Positions 36,919 to 44,441 of a stretch of 64,000 nt of DNA are shown piece after piece (the stretch's first letter is position 1; each line of letters begins with the position of its first letter). The stretch is from Aerococcaceae bacterium DSM 111022 (GTDB lineage Bacteria > Bacillota > Bacilli > Lactobacillales > Aerococcaceae). The notes beneath the pieces are model-generated. The model saw nothing but the letters and a program-made list of their open reading frames with translations. It was not told the DNA's origin and did no database searches. Location: the NCBI GenBank assembly GCA_015863195.1, contig JACBXO010000006.1, positions 124,001 through 188,000 of the forward strand, read 5' to 3'. The position numbers and the translations under genes are program-made.

Positions 36919-38421
36919 CTAGTCTAACGCTTGCAAATACGCTTTTGCAGAAGCACGGACTACATCATGATCAATTCCTGTACCATTATGAATAAAGCCA
37001 TCTGACCCTAAAACTGTAACATGGACTTGTGCTTGAGCATCAATTCCTTCAGTAACAGCATCAATTTCATATTGCTGTAATCGAACTGCTTTACCAGTAA
37101 TTTCATTGATGGCTGAATAAACAGCGTCCACCATACCAGATCCTGTCGCGGTTGCGTGCTTCAATTTATTATCTTCCTCCCGGTCATGAACAGCCACAGT
37201 CGCCGCAGACATTTTGTCATTAATAATTTGGACTGTTAATTGAACTAACTCAAATCGACCTGTATCTTCGATTTGTTTACCTGCGTAAATAGCATGTAAA
37301 TCGGCATTAGTTATTGATTTTTTACGGTCTGCTAAATCTTTGAACTTAGTAAATAGCCCAATAACTTCTTCTTTATCAGACATGTCATAATTTAAAGATT
37401 CCATACGGTCAATAAAGGCATGACGTCCTGACAATTTACCTAATGGTAAGGCGTTTTTCTCAACACCCACTAATTGAGGTGTAATAATCTCGTATGTTTC
37501 AGGATTTTTCAGGACACCATCTTGATGAATACCAGACTCATGAGCATATGCATTTGCGCCAATGATTGCTTTATTACGCGGCACTGGCATCCCCGCGAGT
37601 CGCGAAATTAAATCAGACGTACGTTTTGTTTCATTTAATTTGATATTAGATTCTAATCCGTAAGCATCTTGACGAATATGAAGAGCAACAGCTACTTCTT
37701 CAAGGGCTGTATTTCCTGCTCTTTCACCAATTCCATTTACCGTCCCCTCAACACGACGCGCCCCATTTTCAAAAGCAGCCATCGAATTTGCAACAGCCAT
37801 TCCTAAATCATCATGACAATGACTTGAGAAAACAGCTTTATCAAAAGAAGCCACATTTTCACGTAAATATTTAAACAGATTCGCATATTCTGTTGGATTA
37901 GTATAACCAACTGTGTCAGGAATATTAATAACTGTTGCTCCTGATTCAATCGCCAATTGAATAACTTCAACTAAAAAGTCCCATTCAGTACGTGTCGCAT
38001 CTTCAGGTGAAAATTGAACATTATCAAATAATGTACGCGCATAGCTGACATGCTCTTTAACAGAGACAAGTATTTCTTCTTTTGTCATATTTAATTTATG
38101 CTCACGATGAATCGGACTGGTTGCGATAAACACATGGATTTGACTATGAGCCGCATCTTTCAAAGCTTCATAAGCACGATCAATATCCAACTTACTGCAA
38201 CGTGCTAAACCTCCAATTTGGGCTGTTTTACAAGCTTTAGCAATAGCCTGTACAGCTTCAAAATCACCCTGACTTGAAATTGGGAAGCCAGCCTCGATAA
38301 CATCGATGCCCCATTTTTCTAATTGTAAGGCAATTTGTACCTTCTCTTGTGTATTAAAATTAACCCCTGGGGTCTGTTCTCCGTCACGCAATGTTGTGTC
38401 AAAAAATTGTACCTTTTGCAT
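36919..38421 (-). CDS. leuA: 2-isopropylmalate synthase
   Basis: Condenses acetyl-CoA with 2-ketoisovalerate, the first committed step of leucine synthesis. [15 protein letters not shown] with the metal Asp, [27 protein letters not shown] and the C-terminal leucine-sensing regulatory domain (about residues 390-500) are present. 500 residues. Feedback control by leucine is therefore likely in addition to the upstream attenuator. Confidence 0.97.
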   Translation of the reverse strand: MQKVQFFDTTLRDGEQTPGVNFNTQEKVQIALQLEKWGIDVIEAGFPISSQGDFEAVQAIAKACKTAQIGGLARCSKLDIDRAYEALKDAAHSQIHVFIATSPIHREHKLNMTKEEILVSVKEHVSYARTLFDNVQFSPEDATRTEWDFLVEVIQLAIESGATVINIPDTVGYTNPTEYANLFKYLRENVASFDKAVFSSHCHDDLGMAVANSMAAFENGARRVEGTVNGIGERAGNTALEEVAVALHIRQDAYGLESNIKLNETKRTSDLISRLAGMPVPRNKAIIGANAYAHESGIHQDGVLKNPETYEIITPQLVGVEKNALPLGKLSGRHAFIDRMESLNYDMSDKEEVIGLFTKFKDLADRKKSITNADLHAIYAGKQIEDTGRFELVQLTVQIINDKMSAATVAVHDREEDNKLKHATATGSGMVDAVYSAINEITGKAVRLQQYEIDAVTEGIDAQAQVHVTVLGSDGFIHNGTGIDHDVVRASAKAYLQALD

Positions 38422-38463
38422 CCCATAGTCCTCCTTTTATTTTATTTGATATAAATCTATAAC

Positions 38464-39252
38464 TTAGTAGTATTCACCATGACGATAATCCCAAGTATTA
38501 TATAAATCAGCTAATTGAGCCATAATAAATTCATTATCTAATCCCTTGCGGATTAAAACAGGGCATGGATGTACTGAACGTTTTGTTCCTTGGTCTTCCA
38601 CTAATTTTCCTTCTTTATCTACAAAAGAAACCATAACACCTTGCTCGTATCGAGTTTCGATTGTCTTATCTGGTTGTATAGATGCTACATACTCGTCACC
38701 ATCAATGATTAAATCCACTTCTTCTTCGATAGCTTCACCAATTCCAGATACTAAACCACGGTTTCCTTTTCCAGATGGATTTGCTGAAGAAGCAAATACT
38801 AATTTGTTCTCTTCTTCCCATAATTTTTTAGCAATTTGTTCTCCTGGAACGCCAAATTTAATAACAAAGCAACTAGTTCCACGTACATCCGTCATTAATT
38901 CCTCTGATCCATCATTGGGGATATATTTTTTCGCTTCTTTCTTCCATGGTAAGATACAACCTAACAAAGCATCTTCTTCCCAGCAACGTTTATATAATTC
39001 TTCCATATATGGGGTCATTTCTGCTAGTTCAAATAATTGTTCTATTGAGCCTACCAAAACAACTCCTGGTTTATTTCGTTTACGACTTTTGGCTTTAAAT
39101 TTCCGCTCTAAACCTGCCATATCTGATGTTTGAATGATATATCCTACTTTAGTTGGTGTAACAATTGCTCCACCATTACCTTTTAGTATGTCATAACCTT
39201 GTTGCTGAAGTTTGCCATCCCATTTAACCATTTTATTTTGAATATCAGTCAT
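38464..39252 (-). CDS. Sua5/YciO/YrdC-fold protein in the leu operon
   Basis: 262-residue protein with the YrdC fold. GGAIVTPTKVGYIIQ (the P-T-x-T-x-Y region), KAKSRKRNKPGVVLVGS (K-x-R ... KP) and FASSANPSGKGN (the SxxNxSG element) are recognisable. It lacks the standard TsaC spacing, so a role in threonylcarbamoyl-adenylate synthesis is uncertain. The ATG at 39252 with AAGGAG is chosen; longer frames run into the attenuator and have no ribosome site. First structural gene after the leu leader, 42 bp before leuA, so it is under leucine control. Confidence 0.75.
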   Translation of the reverse strand: MTDIQNKMVKWDGKLQQQGYDILKGNGGAIVTPTKVGYIIQTSDMAGLERKFKAKSRKRNKPGVVLVGSIEQLFELAEMTPYMEELYKRCWEEDALLGCILPWKKEAKKYIPNDGSEELMTDVRGTSCFVIKFGVPGEQIAKKLWEEENKLVFASSANPSGKGNRGLVSGIGEAIEEEVDLIIDGDEYVASIQPDKTIETRYEQGVMVSFVDKEGKLVEDQGTKRSVHPCPVLIRKGLDNEFIMAQLADLYNTWDYRHGEYY

Positions 39253-39282
39253 TCTAAATCGCTCCTTAAATTTAATTTTCAT

Positions 39283-39409
39283 GAAAAACGGCTTGCCCAA
39301 TTCTGAGCAAGCCGTTAATAGTGACGCTGTATGATCACTTATTATTTGGTTGCTTAGAGTGTTATGCTTCATCTCTAAGCGTTCAAAATAACGCATTGTT
39401 AGAGATCTA
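39283..39409 (-). promoter_or_regulatory. leu operon transcription attenuator
   Basis: Four pairing segments follow the leader peptide stop. Segment 2 (ATCTCTAA, 39399-39406, starting right after the TAG) pairs with segment 3 (TTAGAGAT, 39371-39378). Segment 3, as CTTAGAG, can instead pair with segment 4 (CTCTAAG, within 39350-39359). Free segment 4 can pair with TTGCTCAGA in the terminator's left arm (39302-39310). The terminator is AACGGCTTGC/GCAAGCCGTT (39287-39316) plus a T-run. A ribosome stalled at Leu codons favours 2:3 and read-through; one that reaches the stop covers segment 2 and permits termination. Confidence 0.75.
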
Positions 39410-39472
39410 TTTGATTTCTAATAATAATAATGCGTTGTTTAATAATAAGTTAAATTTGATATTGTCGACCAT
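39407..39472 (-). CDS. leuL: leu leader peptide (21 residues)
   Basis: Short frame ATG (39470-39472) to TAG, with a perfect AAGGAG seven nt upstream. Seven of 21 codons are Leu, all TTA, in a run of three and a run of four (FNLLLNNALLLLEIK at the C-terminus). The stop codon abuts pairing segment 2 of the attenuator. This is the expected layout for ribosome-mediated control by charged tRNA-Leu; no T-box was found. Confidence 0.82.
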   Translation of the reverse strand: MVDNIKFNLLLNNALLLLEIK

Positions 39473-39503
39473 TTCGTCACTCCTTAATGTTTTTCATGTG
39501 TTA

Positions 39504-39531
39504 ATATTAACAGTGATAATTAGAAAGTCAA
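39504..39531 (-). promoter_or_regulatory. leu operon promoter
   Basis: Minus strand: -35 TTGACT (39526-39531), 16-bp spacer, -10 TAATAT (39504-39509), about 30 bp before the leader peptide start. Confidence 0.6.
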
Positions 39532-39690
39532 TAGATTTATTAATCTTTTTCTCATTTTTATCAAATTTGGAGAGTTTTTTAGATAATTCACTCTTTATTT
39601 TGTTTCAAAAATATTTTTTATAGAAAACAAAAAAGAGCAGCTGCTTAGCTACTCATTTTGTCTGAATTTATTCTAGGATTAAATGCTTTA

Positions 39691-40665
39691 TTACACTTCG
39701 ACCCAGCTTACATCAACAAATTTTTGTTCAGGAGCCATCTTTTGGTTTAATAATTGCTTTTCTAAGTTTTCCATCGCTTGAACACCAAGTTCGACCGTAT
39801 TTAAATCGATGTAACAATTATTATCAATGAATGAAAAAGCATGTTGCCCTGTTGTTCGGTACGTAATGATAGGAAATGTATTAATTTTTTGACATGAAGC
39901 CAGGATTAAACCATCAGCAATCGTTTCATCTGTGACAATCAGCGCTGTTTCTTTATCTAATTGCGCTATTTTATCATAAGTCCGATAGCCATCTTCCATA
40001 GTAAAACCAATATCGTTATCCACAGTCAATTCAATGTCATTTACTAAACGGTCACGTATCCCTAATTCACGATCAGTAATATGTCTAAATTCAGTATTAC
40101 CTCCAAGAATATGAAATTTCTTATAACCCATTTCAATCAATTGATCCGCAACAATCTGTCCTGCTTGAAAATTATTATTATCAACATAGTTAATATCAGG
40201 ATGATCAATTGAACCGATTACAGTAAAAGGAACCTTTTCTTTTCGTGCAAACTTCATAATAGGATCTTCTTCATCAGCATAAAGAAAAATTAAACCGTCA
40301 ACTCTTTTTTCAAAAACAAGTTGTTTAACATGTTTGAATCTCTCTTCGATTCCATCTCCTATAGACAGTAAGATGGAATACCCTCCTTCAACAGCAACAT
40401 CATTAATACCACGTAAAGCTGTTAGAAAAAATGGGTTTTCATAGAAGTCTTCATTTTCAGAAGGAATGACAATTCCTATAGCATTAGCTTTTTGACTTAC
40501 CAAGTTGCGTGCATTTACATTGGGACGATAATTCATCTCATCCATAACTTGTCTAACTTTTTCTTTAGTAGCATCGCTAATAGCTGGATTGTCTGAAATA
40601 ACTCGAGAAACTGTTGATGGAGCAACGTTAGCCCTTTTTGCTACATCTTTGATAGTTACAGCCAT
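39691..40665 (-). CDS. LacI-family transcriptional regulator
   Basis: 324-residue repressor-type regulator. Helix-turn-helix MAVTIKDVAKRANVAPSTVSRVI at residues 1-23, with the hinge helix RPNVNARNL, then a periplasmic-binding-like effector domain. ATG 40665 follows AAAGGAGG; the frame start at 40722 is unsupported. Divergent from glgP, whose promoter carries two LacI-type half-palindromes, so control of glycogen breakdown by a sugar or maltodextrin effector is likely. Related to MalR-type regulators by context only. Confidence 0.88.
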   Translation of the reverse strand: MAVTIKDVAKRANVAPSTVSRVISDNPAISDATKEKVRQVMDEMNYRPNVNARNLVSQKANAIGIVIPSENEDFYENPFFLTALRGINDVAVEGGYSILLSIGDGIEERFKHVKQLVFEKRVDGLIFLYADEEDPIMKFARKEKVPFTVIGSIDHPDINYVDNNNFQAGQIVADQLIEMGYKKFHILGGNTEFRHITDRELGIRDRLVNDIELTVDNDIGFTMEDGYRTYDKIAQLDKETALIVTDETIADGLILASCQKINTFPIITYRTTGQHAFSFIDNNCYIDLNTVELGVQAMENLEKQLLNQKMAPEQKFVDVSWVEV

Positions 40666-40768
40666 AATTTCCCCTCCTTTAAATTTAATTTTATTATCTT
40701 TTAGTAATATTATAGTCGTCAATCGCCACTATAACAATATACTTTCTATTATAACACATTTCTATTTT

Positions 40769-40808
40769 AAAGAAATCGTTTGCATTAATTTTAAAAACCG
40801 TTTATAAT
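40769..40808 (+). promoter_or_regulatory. glgP promoter with LacI-type operators
   Basis: -35 TTGCAT (40780-40785), 17-bp spacer, -10 TATAAT (40803-40808). GAAATCGTTTGC overlaps the -35, and AAAAACCGTTTATA overlaps the -10. Both resemble the operator-like GATAACGTTTCC in the glg leader (29389-29400). Confidence 0.65.
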
Positions 40809-40842
40809 GACTTTAAGCTGGTAAATAAAACTAGTTTAATGT

Positions 40843-40903
40843 CACGTTAGAGACGAACTTAAATCAGATTTACAGTTCGGATGGTTATTTGAACATTAAC
40901 GTG
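40843..40903 (+). promoter_or_regulatory. structured 5' leader of glgP
   Basis: About 160 nt separate the predicted transcription start from the glgP ATG. CACGTTA (40843-40849) pairs with TAACGTG (40897-40903), enclosing an inner CGAACT/AGTTCG hairpin. There is no T-run, so a stability or translation element is more likely than a terminator. The remaining bases to 40967 hold the AAAGGAG site. Confidence 0.4.
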
Positions 40904-40967
40904 GTAGAATATATGTAACTATATATGTTGTGATGCTGAATTAAAACCCATTAAAGGAGAAAACAAT

Positions 40968-43259
40968 ATGAGTAAATTCGCTAATTTAGTTAATGAAAAG
41001 TATGGTAAGTCATTAGATCAAATGACAGATCAAGAACTATATCAAGCTTTATTAGAACTAATTAAAGATAAAGCTAATGACTATCCTCTAAATAATTCAA
41101 AGAAAAAATTATATTATGTTTCTGCCGAATTCTTAATCGGTAAATTATTATCAAACAATTTATTAAATTTAGGTTTATATGATGAAATTGAAGCTGAATT
41201 ACAGTCTGTAGAGAAAACGATTGCACAAGTTGAAGAAGCTGAATCTGAACCATCTTTAGGTAACGGTGGTTTAGGACGATTAGCTGCTTGTTTCTTAGAT
41301 TCTATTGCAACATTAGGTATCAATGGTGACGGTGTTGGATTAAACTACCACTTTGGTTTATTCCAACAGTTATTAGTCCACCGTGAACAACATGCTGTTC
41401 CAGATTCTTGGTTAGATCAAGATACTTGGGTAAAACGTTCTCAAAAAACTTACGATGTACCATTTGCTAACTTTACATTATCATCTACTTTATATGATAT
41501 CGATGTATTTGGTTATGGTAACAAAAAACGTAATCGACTACGTTTATTCGACCTTGACTCAATCAATAGTAAAATTATTGAATATGGTTCAATTAACTTT
41601 GATAAACAAAACATCGCAGAAAACTTAACTTTATTCCTATATCCTGATGACTCAGATGCTGAAGGTAAATTATTACGTATTTTCCAACAATATTTCATGG
41701 TCTCAAATGCTGCACAATTAATCATTGATGAAGCAATTGAACGTGGTTCAAATGTTCATGATTTAGCTGACTATGCTGTTGTTCAAATTAATGATACTCA
41801 CCCTGCGTTGATTATCCCTGAATTTATCCGCTTATTTACACAAGAATACAATATTGGTATTGATGAAGCTGTTGAAATTGTTAAAAATACAATTGCGTTC
41901 ACTAACCACACTATTCTAGCAGAAGCCCTTGAAAAATGGCCAATGGGAGCTTTAGAGCGCGTATCTCCAGACATTGCATATATCATTCGTGACTTAGATA
42001 AACGAGTTAGAAAAGCACATCCAGATGCACCAGGTGGATTTATTATTGACGACCATGGCCAAGCACATATGGCTAATATGTCAATTCATTATGGATTCTC
42101 AGTTAACGGTGTTGCGGCATTACATACTGAAATCCTTAGAGATACTGAATTAAAAGAGTTTGAAGATTTATACCCTGGTCGTATCAATAACAAGACAAAC
42201 GGTATTACATTCCGTCGTTGGATTATGAATTCAAACAAGGCTTTATCTTCTCTATTAGATGAAAAAATCGGTGAAGAATGGCGTGTTAACCATGATTTAA
42301 CTGCTTTTGAAAAATATGCAGACGATAAAGATGTCCACGCAGCATTAGCTGAAATTAAAGCACATGACAAATTAAAATTAAAAGAGCATTTATTACACCG
42401 TCAAGCTGTAGTTATTAATGAAAACTCTATTATTGATGTACAAATTAAACGTATTCACGAATATAAGCGTCAACAAATGTTGGCATTATACATTGTTCAT
42501 AAATACATGGATATTAAAAAAGGTAACACGCCAAAAACACCAATTACAATTTTATTTGGTGGTAAAGCAGCGCCAGCATATATTATTGCTCAAGATATTA
42601 TTCACTTCATCATGGTTATGAGTGAAATTATCGCCAAAGACCCTGCTGTATCACCATACTTACAAGTTGTGATGGTGGAAAACTACAATGTAACTGCTGC
42701 TGAATATTTAATTCCAGCTACTGATATTTCAGAACAAATCTCATTAGCTTCAAAAGAAGCTTCTGGTACGGGGAACATGAAATTCATGTTAAATGGTGCT
42801 TTAACAGTTGCTACTGTTGATGGTGCAAACCGTGAGATTGCTGAATTAGTTGGTGAAGATAACATTTACTTATTTGGTAAACAAGCAGATGAAATTGTAG
42901 AGTTATACGAAACATCTGGTTATAATGCTTATGAATATTATAACGATCCAAAATTACGTTCATTAGTTGACTTTATTATTTCTGACAAAGCAATAGCTAT
43001 TGGTAATCGCGAACGTCTATATAGATTACATAATGACATTGTAAACAAAGACTACTTCATGGCATTAATTGACTTAGAAGAATTTATCGAAGTAAAAGAA
43101 AAAATGTATGAAGATTACGAAGATCAAGATTTATGGATGACTAAAGTTGTTAAAAACATTGCTCATGCAGGTTTCTTCTCATCAGACCGTACAATTTCTG
43201 ACTACAACCGTGATATCTGGCATTTAGAAGCTGACTATGAAGTTGTAATTGACAAATAA
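40968..43259 (+). CDS. glgP: glycogen/maltodextrin phosphorylase
   Basis: PLP-dependent GT35 enzyme that releases glucose-1-phosphate from alpha-1,4-glucan. EPSLGNGGLGRLAACF, NDTHPALIIPEF, RVSPDIAYIIRD and the PLP region EASGTGNMKFMLNGALTVATVDGANREI (Lys near residue 605) are present. 763 residues, slightly shorter than E. coli MalP. It lies apart from the glgBCDA operon, next to a LacI regulator. With the pullulanase at 50.8 kb it completes glycogen mobilisation. Confidence 0.96.
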   Translation: MSKFANLVNEKYGKSLDQMTDQELYQALLELIKDKANDYPLNNSKKKLYYVSAEFLIGKLLSNNLLNLGLYDEIEAELQSVEKTIAQVEEAESEPSLGNGGLGRLAACFLDSIATLGINGDGVGLNYHFGLFQQLLVHREQHAVPDSWLDQDTWVKRSQKTYDVPFANFTLSSTLYDIDVFGYGNKKRNRLRLFDLDSINSKIIEYGSINFDKQNIAENLTLFLYPDDSDAEGKLLRIFQQYFMVSNAAQLIIDEAIERGSNVHDLADYAVVQINDTHPALIIPEFIRLFTQEYNIGIDEAVEIVKNTIAFTNHTILAEALEKWPMGALERVSPDIAYIIRDLDKRVRKAHPDAPGGFIIDDHGQAHMANMSIHYGFSVNGVAALHTEILRDTELKEFEDLYPGRINNKTNGITFRRWIMNSNKALSSLLDEKIGEEWRVNHDLTAFEKYADDKDVHAALAEIKAHDKLKLKEHLLHRQAVVINENSIIDVQIKRIHEYKRQQMLALYIVHKYMDIKKGNTPKTPITILFGGKAAPAYIIAQDIIHFIMVMSEIIAKDPAVSPYLQVVMVENYNVTAAEYLIPATDISEQISLASKEASGTGNMKFMLNGALTVATVDGANREIAELVGEDNIYLFGKQADEIVELYETSGYNAYEYYNDPKLRSLVDFIISDKAIAIGNRERLYRLHNDIVNKDYFMALIDLEEFIEVKEKMYEDYEDQDLWMTKVVKNIAHAGFFSSDRTISDYNRDIWHLEADYEVVIDK

Positions 43260-43275
43260 TTGAATCTTTAATACT

Positions 43276-43304
43276 AGACCATCCAATTCCGGATGGTCTT
43301 TTTT
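43276..43304 (+). terminator. glgP terminator
   Basis: AGACCATCC / GGATGGTCT stem (43276-43284, 43291-43299) followed by Ts. Confidence 0.88.
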
Positions 43305-43348
43305 ATATTGTCAATAAAAGGCCCAACCAATTACTGGCATGACCTTTT

Positions 43349-44173
43349 TTATTTTTCTGTTTCTAATATATACATTGCATGCTCAATTTCTTGTCGAATA
43401 GATTCAGTACGCCATTCTTTTTCATAAGCTAGCGAATTGGTTACCCAAGTAATATTATCTTTATGAAGACGATGACGAATATGTACATGTCCCATTACAC
43501 TATGTGAAACTGGATATTTTCTTAATATACCATCAAGATCATTCGTCGCAATATAAGCATTAAAGAAATCAAATGCTCGATGTGGCATTGGGATTGTAAA
43601 ATCTGGAGTTGTAACCATATGTGTCACTAACACTATTTGACGACCATCCATTTGTTCCAAATGCTTAATAATTGCCTCTTTAAAAATAATCGAAACTTCT
43701 TCATCTGGAAGTTCCCATGACATCCGCTTTTTATCTTGCCAAGTGGCAATTTTATATCTTCCTGCCTCAATTTGTTCTGGTGTGAACTTATCACGCTGAT
43801 AATAAGCATGATTGTACCATGCCATATGCCCTACAATCGCCAACTCATCATTAATTATTAAAGGCTGTCGCATTAAGGATTGCGGATGATCCATAAATAT
43901 CTTATGAAATTCCCAAGTACTTTTTTCTTCATTATGTTCTTGCCAATAATCATGATTACCAGGTATAAAATAAACTTTTGTTGGAGTTAATTCTTTATCT
44001 AAAATTTCAATAAAGTTAATTGTCGTTTGCATATTATTACTGATATCGCCACCGATGATTAAATAATTAAGTTCTTTTTCTGAACTAATAAGAGCTAATT
44101 CCTCAACCATATCTTCGGGTGAATAACTTTTTAGATAGTCGATGTGTAAATCTGATATAAATCCTATTTTCAT
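43349..44173 (-). CDS. metallophosphoesterase (calcineurin-like)
   Basis: 274-residue binuclear-metal phosphoesterase of unknown substrate. Motifs: GFISDLHIDY (D-x-H), IIGGDISNN (GD), IPGNHDYW (GNHD), LVTHMVTTP and MGHVHIRH (GHxH). A YkuE- or CpdA-like activity is possible, but I cannot choose. Convergent with glgP; no partner genes on the same strand nearby. Confidence 0.87.
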   Translation of the reverse strand: MKIGFISDLHIDYLKSYSPEDMVEELALISSEKELNYLIIGGDISNNMQTTINFIEILDKELTPTKVYFIPGNHDYWQEHNEEKSTWEFHKIFMDHPQSLMRQPLIINDELAIVGHMAWYNHAYYQRDKFTPEQIEAGRYKIATWQDKKRMSWELPDEEVSIIFKEAIIKHLEQMDGRQIVLVTHMVTTPDFTIPMPHRAFDFFNAYIATNDLDGILRKYPVSHSVMGHVHIRHRLHKDNITWVTNSLAYEKEWRTESIRQEIEHAMYILETEK

Positions 44174-44360
44174 ATTATCCTCAATTTATTAAACGATCTT
44201 AAAATCTGATCGCTAGTAAGTTCCTACTTTCGTTGTTTATTTACATAAAATTATACTTAGTTCGCAAACTTTTATGTGAATACTTCTTTCATTATAAATA
44301 TTGTCTTGAGAATATGCAATTTTTCTTAATTTCTTGCATACAGTGATATCTCAGAATTTT

Positions 44361-44403
44361 AAAACTCCAATAACATTCTAAACAGAAATGTTACTGGAGT
44401 TTT
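44361..44403 (-). terminator. P-type ATPase terminator
   Basis: 17-nt arms AAAACTCCAATAACATT / AATGTTACTGGAGTTTT with one mismatch, 9-nt loop. Confidence 0.85.
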
Positions 44404-44441
44404 ATCGATAAATATCTATAACGAATATTGAAAAACATTCA

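Noticed and set aside
39253-39396. N-terminal extension of the YrdC-fold protein to 39396
   Set aside because: It would translate through the attenuator hairpins; AAGGAG before the ATG at 39252 marks the real start.
39253-39690. T-box control of the leu operon
   Set aside because: No T-box sequence or specifier stem; the leucine-rich leader peptide explains the region.
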